Shown here: piece by piece, positions 1 to 13,509 of the stretch
Position numbering within the stretch: position 1 is the stretch's first letter
Layout: every line of letters begins with the position of its first letter
Origin: Chrysomallon squamiferum
Lineage: Eukaryota; Mollusca; Gastropoda; Neomphalida; Peltospiridae
Reading direction: 5' to 3'
Length of the DNA: 64,000 bases
NCBI GenBank assembly: GCA_012295275.1
Contig: CM022679.1
Coordinates: 25,153,907 to 25,217,906 of the forward strand
Translations under genes and position numbers: made by a program
The notes under the pieces: generated by a model
Told to the model about the DNA's origin: nothing
What the model saw: only the letters and a program-made list of their open reading frames with translations
Database searches by the model: none

Positions 1-279
1 GAGCTTAAGTCCTTTTTTATTTCAGTTTCAGAAATTTGACTCAGCACGTTAAGATTTTTTGTTCTAGCCCTGTGTGGTCGCTTTTGTGTGTTATTGTCAT
101 CATCACAAGTTCTGTTTAACAGTGTTTTTATTTTGTTTTACTAATTAGGTAGTGTTTTAATGTAATACCAGTGGAAATAAATGAAGATATTATTTTTTTT
201 TTTCTTAATTCAGAAGGTTTAAATTGAAATCAATTTTTCATTTGGTAGTATTGTAATTACTGTTGTTTATGTTGTTTTT

Positions 280-657
280 ACTACTATTATTACTGCTACT
301 ACTACTATGATGACAACTACTATTACTACTACTACTACTACTATTATTATTATTATTATTTATTATTATTTATTATTTATTATTATTATTATTGTTATTT
401 ATTATTATTATTTATTATCATTATTATTATATTGTTATTTATTATTATCATTATTATTATTATCAATATTATTGTTATTTACTATTATTATTATTATTAT
501 TATTTATTATTATTATTTATTTATTATTATTATAGTGTTATTTATTATTATCATTATTATTATTGTTGTTGTTGTTGTTATTGTTATTACTGCTATTTAT
601 TATTATTTTTTTATTATTATTATTATTGTTATTATTATTATTATTATTATTTTTTCA
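280..657. repeat. Long imperfect (ATT)n microsatellite
   Basis: About 380 bp of TTA/ATT triplets broken by TTTATT, GTT and ACT variants. The open frames here encode runs of I, Y and L and are artefacts of the triplet repeat. Confidence 0.9.
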
Positions 658-959
658 GTGTAGATTAATATATGAAGCCACAGTTATTTTTTGTTATTTT
701 TATAGTCTCTCTCTCACACACACACACAGAGACAAACACACTGATTTGTATATAAAATTAATGATTAGAATGTAATGCTTTGTACAATTAGGCTTTGCAC
801 AAGTAATATATTTTCTAACAAATCATATTAAAAATCATAATTAGATAAAAAAGAAATAAAAATGTCCTTCTTCAGATCAAAAGGAAATAATTACTGCATA
901 AAAATAAAATAATTAAATAAAATAACAGTTATATATAATTCATGGTGAAAGATATTTAT

Positions 960-1312
960 TTGTATAGGTGTTGTTTTTTTGTCTGTGGATGAGTTTTTTG
1001 AGTATGTGTGTGTATCTGTACATTTCTGTTTGTATGTGTCTGTACATGTGAATGTACACATGTATATATATATATATATATGTATGTATTTATGTGTGTG
1101 TGTACATCTTTATCTATGTGTGTATATATATGTATGTCATATGCATGTATATGCACGTATGTTTAATTATTTAATATGAGTGTTTGTGTGTGTGTGTACA
1201 TACATATACATGCATCCATGTATGAATGTATGTATGTATGAATGTATTTACATATCATGTATGTATATATGTTTATACGTATCTATGTATGTTTGTATGT
1301 ATGGATGTATGT
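960..1312. repeat. Degenerate (TG)n / TATG low-complexity tract
   Basis: Alternating TGTATG, (TA)n and GTGTGT runs over ~350 bp. No coding signal on either strand. Confidence 0.8.
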
Positions 1313-1371
1313 GCTTGCACTGGATAATCTCATAATAAATTTTTTTTAAATTGTCTTTGTTTTATTACTAG

Positions 1372-1405
1372 GAAATTGCAGAAACAGATGTTGATTTCAA
1401 GCCTG
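1372..1405 (+). CDS. Possible 34-nt penultimate microexon of an unrecognised gene
   Basis: A pyrimidine-rich acceptor ending TTACTAG is followed by 34 nt and a donor G|GTATAC. In the only phase that joins the terminal exon at 3432-3533 it reads KLQKQMLISSL, starting after one leftover base and ending on a codon boundary. No domain is recognisable, and the preceding exon, which must leave two bases, was not found in the window. The call rests only on splice-site shape and frame agreement with the next exon, so it could be fortuitous. Confidence 0.3.
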
Positions 1406-2107
1406 GTATACAGATTGTTTTCTCATTACACTACATTTCTTTCCATTAACATCAGTAAAATTTCCTTTCTGCAAAATGAATACAGCATCTTATATACTGC
1501 TTATACTGTTAAATACCATTGCTTAACTTTCCTTCATGTTGCACTATTTGCCTTGTACTTCACTCAACAAATATGCCTTTTATAAGTATTTAACAGCTTT
1601 TGGGAGTTATATAATAAATAAATAAAGAAAGAAAGAAAGAAAGAAGGAAATAAAGAAATAAAAAGGAGAAGCAAAAAATAAATTTCCAAATTTTATAAAT
1701 AAAAAAGAAATATTAAAAAAGGTAATAGAAAGAATAAAATATCTATGACAGATAAAAAAAAAAATTTGATAGAAGCAGTCCAAAAAAAAAATTTAAAAAA
1801 GAAATATGAAAAATGATAATAGAAAGAATAAAAGATGGGTTTAGGATTTGATAGCTTGTCATTCCTTCTAGAGTTATCTTTCCTTATGCAAATTTTCTGT
1901 TGGTAACATCTTCTCTTTAATTTGTGCCATATCCACTAGTAAATTCACTGTTTTATGTTAATAACACAAAACCTGCCATTCCTATGTCTGACCCTTTTCA
2001 TCAACTTTCTGTCTTCATAAAATATCCTAGCAACCAGAATGTGTTTTATACATTGTATCTTAAAAGGTTTTTGCATCTTGGAATGTGGTTAATATGATTA
2101 TAATTAA

Positions 2108-2135
2108 GATGATGATGCTGATGATGATGATGATG

Positions 2136-2230
<95 letters not shown>
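2108..2230. repeat. (GAT)n then (TTA)n compound microsatellite
   Basis: About 30 bp of GAT/ATG triplets run into ~95 bp of near-perfect TTA triplets. On the minus strand this gives false poly-N and poly-I frames. Confidence 0.95.
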
Positions 2231-2445
2231 TACAATAGTTTTGTACATCCAAACTTAGAAATAAATCTAATATTATCTGAGAAAAAAGAAAGCAAAATAT
2301 TTCCACATATAGAAAAAACCATCAAGTTAAACATAATATACATTTTGCAATAGGACAATAAGGTATTTTTTTTCTTGGAGGTAGGACATAATCCACAAAT
2401 TTTTCTGTTTAAGATACATTCTAAACAGATTATGATCTTGAAATA

Positions 2446-2640
2446 CAATAAATTTACATTTTAACTGTTAGACACGCATTCTAAAATAGAATTATGCTAT
2501 ACATGTTGAAAGGATGATATTCTAAAATAAAATAATTGCACGTTTTATAATTATGCTTGCAATAGGACATACTTTTTCAAATAGGATATATTTACATTTT
2601 AACTTTCAGATGCACATTGTAATATATAATTAACTTAACT
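2446..2640. repeat. Diverged direct repeat, period ~140 bp
   Basis: The segment beginning TTTACATTTTAACTGTTAGA near 2451 recurs as TTTACATTTTAACTTTCAGA near 2591. Both are followed by a GCACATT/CGCATT-like stretch and an ATAATTA. It is an old, short tandem duplication. Confidence 0.45.
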
Positions 2641-3068
2641 GTAGGATGTGTATGTTGTAATGACAATTCTAGAACAGGATAACAACACATTTTGATTTAA
2701 AATAATCATTTTAATATGGAATTTTCCTGTCAGTTATTTATTATCTAGAACAACCGTAGACTTTGGTGTTATTTAATTACCTGAAGATCAGAAATTTGTT
2801 TAATTTTATATATTTGAGTTTTATTTCTTGCAACGTGGTATTTTACACAAAGCCTTTATTTTTGTGCTTGCTTACATTTATCTTCTTCCACTTCTCTGTG
2901 GTTAGTTCAACTTGATAATTAAGTATATATTTATTTTATCTCTTTCACAAAAAGCTATTTAATGCTTGGGTAGTATATATTAAATCAGTTTGATGGATTT
3001 GTTTGGATGCATAACTATAAAATTATTTCACATATATGTGAATGCTATTCAGTGTTTTTAAATGGTGC

Positions 3069-3172
3069 ATACAATTAATTAATTATGTGTACACATTGAT
3101 TTATATAAATGTACACTTCTTAATTTCTAATTAATTAATTATATATGTATACACTGATTTTTATAAATGATC
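3069..3172. repeat. Two-copy tandem repeat, ~60 bp unit
   Basis: AATTAATTAATTAT, a (T)ATACAC stretch and TGATTT(A/T)TATAAATG occur in the same order at about 3074 and 3131. This is an imperfect tandem duplicate in AT-rich sequence. Confidence 0.5.
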
Positions 3173-3431
3173 AGTTCACTTTTTAAATAATATATTTTTT
3201 AATAATTTTTATAATTTATAGAAAAAATTAAATTTTATTTCAAGATGTTACCTGAATTTTAATTTTGTATCTCAAAAGAACCAGTTTAAGAAATATCAGT
3301 CTATCATTGTTTGAAATAACATCTTCATTAAAGAGATCACTGATAAACAATTATAGCATTATAGTAGTTTTCAAATCTGTGTTATTTTTTTTGTTTGTGT
3401 ATTTCCTTATTTATTTATTTATTTATTTCAG

Positions 3432-3533
3432 GGTCTGAACCTTGATACAATGACAGAAGAAGACAAACATCCTGTAGCAAACAATTTCAATAGTGTTAAA
3501 TTTAACAATTTGAACCTTGAGACTAATGTATGA
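3432..3533 (+). CDS. Terminal coding exon of an unrecognised gene (5' part outside or not found)
   Basis: After a (TTTA)n pyrimidine-rich tract and a TTTCAG acceptor, an open stretch of 33 codons begins GLNLDTMTEEDKHPV and ends NLNLETNV before TGA at 3531-3533. It is charged and less low-complexity than anything around it. It is phase-compatible with the microexon at 1372-1405, across a ~2 kb intron holding a (GAT)n(TTA)n array. I do not recognise the family. The AT-rich sequence downstream is probably a long 3' UTR running into intergenic DNA. A chance short ORF cannot be excluded. Confidence 0.42.
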   Translation, partial: GLNLDTMTEEDKHPVANNFNSVKFNNLNLETNV

Positions 3534-5039
3534 CCAGAAACTTGGACCAGCCATGTTGCAGATAGACTACTGTGTGGATCACACCTCAAATAACTAAAAC
3601 AAAGACAAAGCAATATGCAGAATACACATATCATTAATGTTCCGTGGATGTATGCCCCACGAATCAGCAATTAAAAACAAATACTGCCGTGATTCTCAAT
3701 AGCTGGACGATGTTGTTGATAAGTTGTGAAGAATTGTTAAAAATATGTCTTGGTGACTTATAATTTTTCCTTTGGTGCAGCTTCTTGATACCTGAATATC
3801 TATCACCTACATAACCAGAGAACTTTGCAAACTGACAGCTGATTGGGTTATCTGATATAAGCTGATGGCTCATTGGTTTCTGAAGGAAGCTTTTGATTTG
3901 TTAGTTGGTTGGTCATCTTGATGCAGATCAATAACTATCACAATGGTGATTTCATGCATGATAATAATACATTGCTTGTTGTTTTCTTTCAAGGATGTTT
4001 AGTGAAGAGGTGTGTTTTTCAGCAACCAATGAAAACATCAGATAAGGCTTCTTTTTCAGAAGATAAATTATTCATAATTATGAGCAAACTGTTGAAAAAA
4101 ACCCTAAGAAATGTGTTCTAAAGGTGAGATATACTGGTGCAGTTCAAGTGAAGAAAACAAATAACAATCATGCTGACCTGCAGTTTATTTTGCAAGAAGA
4201 CATTTCTTCTTCTGATGTGTTCTATTGTGATATTTTCTCGTTGCCATGGAGAAACTCTATCTTCATTTAAACCACAGCATCTTGACTTTTTTTTTTTCTC
4301 TTGAATTTTTAGCCATGGAAATATCTGTGATCTTTTCTGAGAAGATAAAACAAACATTTACTGGACTGGCATTGGATGTTTTCTCTTGCAATGGTTGGAC
4401 TCTCTTGCCTTTTCTGAAAGAATGAGTGGTGCTTTTCTTTGTAAATAGAAAAAAAAAAAAAAAAAAAAATCATTTCATCATGAGGTTTTTTTAAAAAAAA
4501 AAAATTAAATTAATTCTGTCATGTTTACAGTACATGTGCTGAATCAGAAATTGATCCAAAGCATAACTTAATTAGGATTCATTTAAAACTGAAAACTAAT
4601 TATTGGGTTTTTGGGGTTGGTTGTTTTTGCATTTCAAAAAGACACATCTGTTATTTGTATTCACACTATAACAATACTTATGATGTAGAAGATAATTAAT
4701 CTAACAGATGATTTTATACTTTGATACCTTTTAACATATCATAAATTTTTTAACATCAGATTTGTAATAATTATTAACTATTTAAAATGCTAATTTTTAA
4801 CTATTTATATTGTTTTCTAATTTTTTAATTTTTAATAGTCTTTTTGCTTAAGGTTGAAAGTATGGCCTCTGATGGAAATTTACAAATTATGTATATAGTC
4901 CCAGTTATTTTCAACATGTTTTAAAATATCTCCAGAATTATATAAATATGCTTACACACATGTTGGAAGTTTCAAAAGCAGTTGGTAATAGCAGATGTCA
5001 CATCTGATTTAAACCAGACTAAAATCTCTATTTCATATT

Positions 5040-5071
<32 letters not shown>

Positions 5072-5521
5072 TGATCTATCACGTTTGAAGAGATCACACT
5101 ATACAGAATCCAGTTGTGGTGGATCATATATTGAGATATTCTTTAATTGTGAGCATAATGTATATCACAATTCTCTTTCCTTTTTGAAATCTTTTCAGCC
5201 TCTGTATATTATTATTATTATTATTATTATTAAAAGTAAACACAATTATAATAATTAAAAAGTCCAGAAAAATTACTGTAAACATGACTGCTATAGATAA
5301 ACACATCTTCTACAATCATTTTCATAAAGAGAAAAAGAATGCTATATTGGTGTCCAATATGGCAGCCATATTTAAAAATGTACACAGTGCCATGCATTAT
5401 GCCATATACTTTGTTGTTTGTGAGTATTTTTAATGGAATGCTAGGTGATTTAGTTTTTTAATTTACATATTTTGTGGATGTCCTTTTTTCTTTATGATAA
5501 AATATGAATTATAATCTGGTA

Positions 5522-5566
5522 GTAAAAAAATAAAAAAAAAAAAAAAAAATAAATAAAGTAAAAAAA

Positions 5567-5664
<98 letters not shown>

Positions 5665-5686
5665 CAATAACAATAATAATAATAAC
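5522..5686. repeat. Compound A-rich / (AAAT)n / (AAT)n microsatellite
   Basis: An A-run grades into AAAT tetramers (to ~5598) and then ~90 bp of AAT triplets. Confidence 0.95.
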
Positions 5687-6232
5687 CCCCAAAAATCTAT
5701 GATTAGGTGTGAAAACTGAAATTATGAAATATCCAGTTCTATATAAAAATGATAATATGCTAAAATCTGTTTTCTATTTCATAAAGAAAATAATGAAATG
5801 TACTAAAAATTATTTTAGTAGATAAAATTAAATACAAAATTAACAAATCAACAAAGAAAATATATGAATTATCGAAACTTTAAACCTGGGCTCCCTTTTG
5901 ATCCACAAAGTGTGTATGAAAGCCAGTGACACTTTAATTTATACTGAGAATTTTATTATGCAAATTTCTTTAATTTTAACAGTGGTCCAATTTTTATTAC
6001 AACCTTTTCAGCCAATACCATTTTTAACAGATTATTCAGATCTAGTCATATATGTATTTTTTAGTACCAACTTTTTATTTAATTTTAATCACATCATTCC
6101 TGTTTACGGTGAGAACAAATAGTCTAAACAGACTTTAATAGAACTTAATTTTTAAAAGCAACCAACCTTTGTTAATAATAAAGTAATATTTGTTAATTAT
6201 TTATCCATGAAATCAAATTTTATTTGTATATA

Positions 6233-6320
6233 ATTATGTCTAATATAAGAATAGTGGTACATTTACTAGTACTATGGCCGCTATATTTTAAAGTAATACA
6301 GTGATTATGCCTGAGATATA
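6233..6320 (+). repeat. ~85 bp interspersed repeat, copy 1
   Basis: The stretch from ATTATGTCTAATAT to GATTATGCCTGAGATA, including ATAGTGGTACATTTACTAGT, recurs almost identically at 13399-13486. The two share the same orientation and differ by only a few bases. This copy is followed by a (TA)n tract. It looks like a small dispersed element or the end of a larger one. Confidence 0.7.
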
Positions 6321-9271
6321 TATATATAATTTTCCTTCCTTAATTTCATACTTGCAACTGGTCATACACCAATTAAGCTGAACTGGCCACCAATTTTTCC
6401 TAGCAGTCTAGTATAATAACAGTTGCATATCAGTGCCCCTTTAGAACCATGGATACATTTTGATTACTTATAAACTTATGACATTGTCAATGAAATGTTA
6501 AAAAAAAAAAAAAAATGTAAATTAAAACCCAGAATATATTTAGACAGTTAAAGAGTTGACAAAAGGTATACTGTATAGATTTTTTGTTCAAACCACCATA
6601 ACCATGTTTAACCCTTCAAGCCACAAAACGATTGCATTAGTTATAAAATTCTGCCAGATGCAGATTTGTAATTTCATAAATTAACTGAGTGCAGAATGTC
6701 ACTGAACTATGGATTTTTATAAATGATCCTGAACTAGGTGAAAAGTGTTGTGATGTAACACACAAAATATGGGATGCTTTTAGGGTTAAAACATTACTGG
6801 AAAAAAAAAATGGCAGTAAACATTTAGTTGTTTGTTTTAACATTAAACATACCAAAGTTTTTATTTGTGAATCTTGTCAGTTTTAACACATATCATTAAA
6901 TTTAAAAATGACATTGGCTTTAAAGAATACTTTTAATATGTTTGATAAGGTAGAAAATTCATCGTATTGTTTGCCTTATAAAATGTAAATTTTTACAATG
7001 CAGACATTCATTTTTTTTTGTATGACATTTATAATTTGTATATACATGTAAATAAATTCATTAGTTGTATTTAATGTGGATGGCTTCTGGTAAATTATGA
7101 AAAAAAAATTTGTTTAATCATTTTCCCCATAAATCATTTAGAGCACTGAAATAAAAGTTGTATTGAAATATTTTTTAATCTTGAAACAATGAACATCGAG
7201 GTCAAATAGGGTGATCCTAATGTTCAGAATATTTTTTTCTTCTAAAATCATTTATATTTAAAAAAAAACAAACATTGTACACTTAATGCTGAATGCTGCA
7301 AACTGCATAAAGGTGAGCAATTTCTTCAGTAAAATCATTTTAATCATTAAAGAAAACAAATGCTTCCATCTAGCTTTTCTTGCTTGGAGCCATAAACTGC
7401 CATTGCCCTTTCTTTTTTTCTAGAGGTTTTTTAATCATCATGAATTTTTAGAAATTTGTTTTAAACACAGACACTCTCCCAAGTTGTAACTTTTCAATAC
7501 GAGTTTAGGGAAGTGGTAATGAACATTTTCTTTATATTTTGGTAAGCATTTTAACACTGTTTTTAATGTTTCAGAATAATGTATTGTACATTTAGACATT
7601 AAGTTTTAAGTAATAAGATTTTAAGGAGTTTCATATTGTTTGGTATTATCTTTATGTTAAAGGTTTTTAATGTTTTGTATAACAACAGCAGTTTTAGAGA
7701 ATTCTTATATTTACATGTTTATATATTTAAAAAAAAAAATAAAGTTTAATAATTTGCATACATTTAAGCATAAAAAATACAAATTTAGACTGTGTTCTAT
7801 GATAAAAATAAGATATGCCAAGTTATATCTGAAGCAAGATGAAGAAATAAATCATAAGAGCTAATCAAAAAGGATTTTTTTAAATTTTAAATTAAGAGAA
7901 TTATGATAAATTATCACATAAAATCACTTGTTTTCTTAAATGGTGGAATATTTTACATTATAGATATTTTAGTGATTCAGTAACAACAGTTTGTAACCTA
8001 GCAGCAACATAACAAAAAGATTGTATAATAGTACAGTTATTTTATTTTCAAGAATAAACTTAAAGATGATTTTTCCTGTTTCATTTTTATTTTTAAAAAA
8101 ACTGAAATTTTGTTGTTTTTTTAATCAACATTATTGAAAAACGTGATTTGCATTTCTGACCAACTGAAAAAATTTAACATGGTAATCAGAGCAAGCTTTT
8201 GTGAGGCTTGTCTGTGACAGTCATATTCTCTGACAAATCTGACAAACCAAGGGCTTGTCTGCAACAGTCATATTCTCTGACAAACAAGTCTATTGTAGAA
8301 TTACTTTTCTATGGAGACTATTCTACTGAACCTTGTGAAATACCACCACAATAAGCTGCAAATAAAAGAAGAAACACATAAAATTAAAGCATGGCTGCTA
8401 TGCACAAAGAATTAAACATCAAAACATTAGTAGTTATTGTTTACATACATGTTCCATTAGAGGTTTTTTTTTTTATCAGTGGTGAAATATCATAATTCTG
8501 TCTTACATGTGACCAGAATTACATACTGACAAAACTGCCTAGGCCACCAAAATCAACGAAAATTGTTATCTTCAGGGACCAAAGGATTTTTATATGAATT
8601 TACAATAAAATTCACAAATTAATTTTTTTTTTCCCCTTTAAATGACATCTCTGAACCAGAATAATAACCTTATTGGCAGTGGAATGAAAAAAAACAAAAC
8701 AACAGAAAATTGATTTGAATGCACAGCCCGTATCCATCATATATATATATATGAAAACGGTAATCAAAATAGAACAACAATCCTTAAACTTAAAAAAAAA
8801 TCCCCCGAAACAAAACATTTTCTACTGATTATAACAGCATATAAATTGAAATTAATTAATTGCAATGATAATTTATTCATAAAACAATATAAAATATATG
8901 CCACATAATTATATTAAAATAATATTTCTGATTAAAGCATTATTTGTAGATATCTGATTCTACAACACCATACCTTCTACATGTGTCAGATAACTAAACT
9001 AGGACCTGTTTAATACAGTAAATTTATTAAAAGGGCAGTATTAGTCTGTATGTGTATTTTATTATTTTTTGTTATTCATACACGTATTTAGTATCTTGTA
9101 ATCAAGTTTGTTTTATTTTACAATTTATCTTCATGGTTGTGTTCATTTGTTACATTTCTCAATATTACTTGTGCTGGTAACTTTTATTTGAAACTAGAAT
9201 GAAACCTATTTTTGATTAATATGCTCTGAAAATAAACAGTCACATTTTGACTTTGTTGTTGTTTTATTTAC

Positions 9272-9273
<2 letters not shown>

Positions 9274-9322
<49 letters not shown>
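9274..9322. repeat. (CA)n microsatellite
   Basis: About 24 uninterrupted CA dinucleotides. Confidence 0.95.
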
Positions 9323-9327
<5 letters not shown>

Positions 9328-11599
9328 AGTAGGGTGTGTGAAATGGATTTTCCAGGGTTTTTTTAAATGAAACAAAATTGCAAGTTTGAAATGAAACAGA
9401 TTTTAATGCATACCCTCATGTTTTTTTCTTTCAAAACAAGAAATCATTTATTTAATGATCAAATTATATTTGATATGAGCACAGAAAGAGCCTTAACATT
9501 ACATCCACAGTGTCAAGTTTTTTATGCACCTGAGCTCCACTCTAAAGGTCCACTCTAAATGTCCATGCCTGTTGTTATGTTGTGCACAATGAAATAATCC
9601 AGGGTGCCGAAAACAATGTATAGTAAGATTAACTATATACTGTGAGAGGTAACTATATGCTGCTAACTATTACGAACAAGAAAATCCTTGAATTTACATA
9701 TCTCACAGAAATTAATATTTGTCATCAATATTGCTTTATTTTTAAAATCTGTTACTGGGTCTTTGTTTCGTACAACTTAAGTAGAAACACTGAGAAGCTA
9801 AAATTATCAGCATTGTACAACCAAAACACCAGAGAAACATGAATCGTTTAGTGCATTTTCTAGTTCAAGTATTCAATTAACAGCCACTACTCTGTAATTG
9901 TGAAATAAAAAGAAACATAAATATTTTGAAACACAGCAGAAATAGAGATGTTTTAGATTGTTGAACAAATCTGGGTAAAATTATTGCCATTCTGTAATTT
10001 GTTGTGTTAAAATCTGAGATTAAATGGAATACAAATATGAAATCATCTATTATCTTTCATCCAGGAGACTATCTCACACAAGATGTCTGTGCAGAAAGGT
10101 TAAGAGAATGGATTTAATGGAGGTCACAGAATCTTTTTTTTGAAAATGTGCTTGATGAACATGAAAGTTAAAACATAATATTTAGGTGAGTTTGTGTACT
10201 TTTCCATTTGGTTTCAAACATATAAACACACAAAATCTACTTAATTGTTAATATTTTTATTTTTACAATAATCTCAATTATTACTGCATAGCTATTTTAA
10301 ATAAACATTTCAGATACAATGAAGAAAACAGTTTCAACCTGATTTATCTAAATAGAAGGGAAATGGACCAAATAATTATATCTTAATACAGCACTGTCAG
10401 ATTTCTTATACAATTCCAAGAATATTTTTATCATCTCCTAATGTAGGTACCGGCAGGCTAATTTTTTCTGACTTTTGTTTCATATAATATGCAAAAAAAT
10501 TAGCACATAATGAAAGCTGTAGCAAAAAGAAACAAAACACACAAAAATATGACTATCTCCAGCAGTTCAAAAGATATATGCGAATTGGTACAATAGGTAT
10601 TTGGTCAGTTTTCAGCCCTATTTTGTCTAATTAGCAGAAAGGGTTACTTTGGCCAACTGTATTTTGAAAAGTAATTGACACAAAAGACTGAAAATCAACA
10701 AGAGTGATGGGACCAACTTGCTAAATGAGCTCAATTTTTTTCAGACCTGTATGTTTGTGTGTGTGTTCACAATAACATGCTAAACATGCCAAAATCTTCA
10801 AAATACACATGACAGAATGACTAACAGTGCAGACAGACACTGGTTTTAGTTTGGTTTGATTTGCCAAAATTCAACCTGTGTTGTGAACAGTTTATCAAGA
10901 TCTTTCAAATGACATACTTGAATCTAACATTTTTAATATGCCCATAAAAAAAATAATTAGCTTTTCAGTTTATATAGAACAGCACAACTTTATTTGCATA
11001 AGCACACTATTGAATATTCACTCTATTAAATAATTAGTGGTAATAAGATACTGTGATGTGTATATATCATATATATATTATATATATATAAATGTTACTT
11101 AAATGGACAAGCATTTGATGTTTAACCATAATCCTCTGCGATACATAAACCCAGCTAATCCTTGGATTCTACAATAGAAAGGTGTTGCAGGTATCAGTTA
11201 GGGGCAATAAAATGTATATAATCATGGGACAAGAGGCAATTAAAGACACAGGTGTTTTAAGTCTGTCATTTGAAGCAGACACAAGTTACGTATCATCTGA
11301 CCATTGTTGAAATTTTCTCTGACAGAGCTGATCAACAAGTAAAAATAATGTTTTAAAACTGATCGATTTATGATTTTATATTTTAAAAAAATTATAAATT
11401 TTTTTATTCAGCATTCCATCAATACCTCTGAATACATTGTTATATTATGTAGAATAGTTTGTTTATGTTTATGATTCTTAATTCGCAGTTGAAAGCAAAA
11501 TAATCGACTGTTTTAGAAAGGAAGTAATCGGCAAAACAATGTCAATTTGTTTATTTCACATTATATTCAGTAAAAAATCATATTATAAAACATGCATCC

Positions 11600-11862
11600 T
11601 ACAAGTTACTAAAAATATAATAAATATAGAAACATAATCATTTCAAATAGCGCCAGTACTTTTTAGTTGCAAGTAAAATCTACGAATTGTCCCGGGAGGG
11701 CACAATTTACGGCGATATCTCTATGCACGTGCAATGGTGCATACGCTAAAACTAGGAATACTGAAGAAACACATACAGCCAACAAGTTATTAAAAATATA
11801 AACAACACAGAAATGTAATCATTTTAAACAGCGCCATACCTTTCTAGTTGTATATAACTGTG
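11600..11862. repeat. Diverged direct repeat, period ~175 bp
   Basis: ACAAGTTA(C/T)TAAAAATATAA, then AAACATAATCATTT or GAAATGTAATCATTTTAAA, then AGCGCCA and CTTT(T)TAGTTG occur in the same order near 11610-11682 and 11782-11855. The spacing is preserved, so this is an old tandem duplication, possibly of part of a mobile element. Confidence 0.6.
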
Positions 11863-12490
11863 CTAAAAATAACATTGAAGTCATGTTGGCGAAAACAAGC
11901 CAGGCGTTTGTAGACTTTTTACTCCACGCTGTTAATTGCTGACCAAATAATTTTACATACAACAAAAACAACAACACCATTTAAAAGAACACGTAATGAT
12001 CTTTATGTCCATGTATTTGTTTTTGATGGTTATGTTTTACAGAAGGGATTTGGGAGTGAAAGAAAATGGACAAAAGCTGAACTTTTAACAGCTTCGACTA
12101 TCTATATCGGCTAGGCTGCCGGTACCTACCTAATGCTAACAATGATTAATACATAGCAGAAACTGATATTGTGTAGAGCAATAATTAAAAACTTAAAAAA
12201 AACGAAGAGACTTCATTTGTTAAATGTTTTCAGGATTATAGTGTTATTTGCTGTCAGATGTTTCATTTTCCCTCAGCCAACAGATCCCACAAATAGTTTA
12301 CCAGGAAAAAATGAGAAACCTGTTTTGTGTCCACAGAGAATGGCTTCACATCATTTTTCTTGCAAACATCTGGCAAACGAATTAAGGAAGAACAAAATAA
12401 TTTAAAAAACAAACAAATCAAACAAGAGAAAGAAAAACTAATAAACGAAACAAACAAACAAACAAACAAAAAAAAAAAAAAAAAAAAAAA

Positions 12491-12830
12491 GGTTATTCCG
12501 TGTCAAATTACCCAATGGGTTAAACCCGACCGTCTCAGATTTTTATGAAACTTTGTATACTTGTTGACTGGGATCCCAAAGCACCAAATTTTAGGCCAGT
12601 CGGACCAGTGGTTTGGGAGATATGACCCTCCGAATTTTGAAATTTTTGGCCTAAATGGGCGTGACCACCAACTTTTAAACCCTCATATCTCAGGAACTAC
12701 TGGGCCAATCTTCATAAAATTGGTATTGTTGTAAAAGCAATATATGATTTCCAAATCTGCCATTATTGTTCAGTTTGGAGAATGTTGGGGTACACTGACC
12801 TTGAGGATCACGTGACCTTGAGATAACCTG
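12491..12830 (+). repeat. Left terminal inverted repeat of the transposon
   Basis: It pairs with the reverse complement of 14517-14837 over ~330 bp with moderate divergence. Similarity fades after the GTGACCTTGAGATAACC stretch. Confidence 0.75.
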
Positions 12831-12894
12831 TTAGGAACTGAATGAAATCCCCATTCAGCACATGGCAATTATGTTATTATTGTAACTCCCTCTA

Positions 12895-13398
12895 GACTAC
12901 TAGTACTACTACTACTATCATTGTCACCATCATTGCCACTACTGATACTTTTATTATCACAAATACTGTTACTACCTCAACTACTACTAAACATCACCAT
13001 TATATCAACAACTACTACAATAGCTATTTATTTTGCTACTTCTGCTGACACTACTTCTTTATTACTATCACTACAATTAATCCTACCACTTTTTCTAGTA
13101 CTATTATTATACCAACACTCCCTCTACATTACTATTGTATCTCCTACTACCTATTGCCACTACTACAACTACTACATCTATGAGACTACTTCCACAATTT
13201 CTACTGCTACTTGTAGCATTAATATTGCTTTAGTTATCATTATGATTATTATTATCATCATCACCATCATCATTATTGTTATTACTGGCAGTAGTAGTAA
13301 CAAATCTATTATTACTACTAGAATACAAATACTTCTATGGGTATTACAACACTGATACTTCTACAACTACAACTTTTACTATTATTACTTCAACTAAT
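12895..13398. repeat. Degenerate (ACT)n/(ATT)n trinucleotide tract inside the transposon
   Basis: About 500 bp of decayed ACT, ACA, ATT and ATC triplets. The 144-codon plus-strand frame here (I, T, L, S-rich) is a by-product of the triplet composition. Confidence 0.75.
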
Positions 13399-13486
13399 AT
13401 TATGTCTAATATCAGAATAGTGGTACATTTACTAGTCCTATGACTGCTATATTTTAAAGTAATACAGTGATTATGCCTAAGATAAA
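13399..13486 (+). repeat. ~85 bp interspersed repeat, copy 2 (inside the transposon)
   Basis: Near-identical to 6233-6320, in the same orientation, ending GATTATGCCTAAGATA. Its position inside the TIR-bounded element suggests either nested insertion or that the solo copy derives from a related element. Confidence 0.7.
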
Positions 13487-13509
13487 ACTAGTCTTGAGAT
13501 CAATTCAGT

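Larger units (their letters stand above)
3534..12490. other. Gene-poor AT-rich region (3' UTR/intergenic)
   Basis: About 9 kb with no exon I can support. It holds A-runs, several AATAAA hexamers (for example near 7738 and 9228), microsatellites listed separately, and one copy of an ~85 bp interspersed repeat at 6233-6320. A ~32 bp direct repeat around CTTGTCTG..ACAGTCATATTC occurs at about 8208 and 8252. Open frames here are short, lack splice contexts and have no recognisable domains. An unrecognised small gene or ncRNA could be hidden. Confidence 0.5.

Noticed and set aside
26-47. Possible exon after the acceptor at position 25
   Set aside because: In the phase required by the microexon at 1372-1405 it contains a stop (TGA), and the donor is weak.
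307-668. Poly-I/Y/L open frames
   Set aside because: Products of the (ATT)n microsatellite. The same applies to poly-N, poly-I or poly-Y frames near 2060-2306, 5492, 29066, 36797, 46047 and 50575.
12921-13355. 144-codon plus-strand frame
   Set aside because: Translates a decayed ACT/ATT triplet tract. No domain or splice context.
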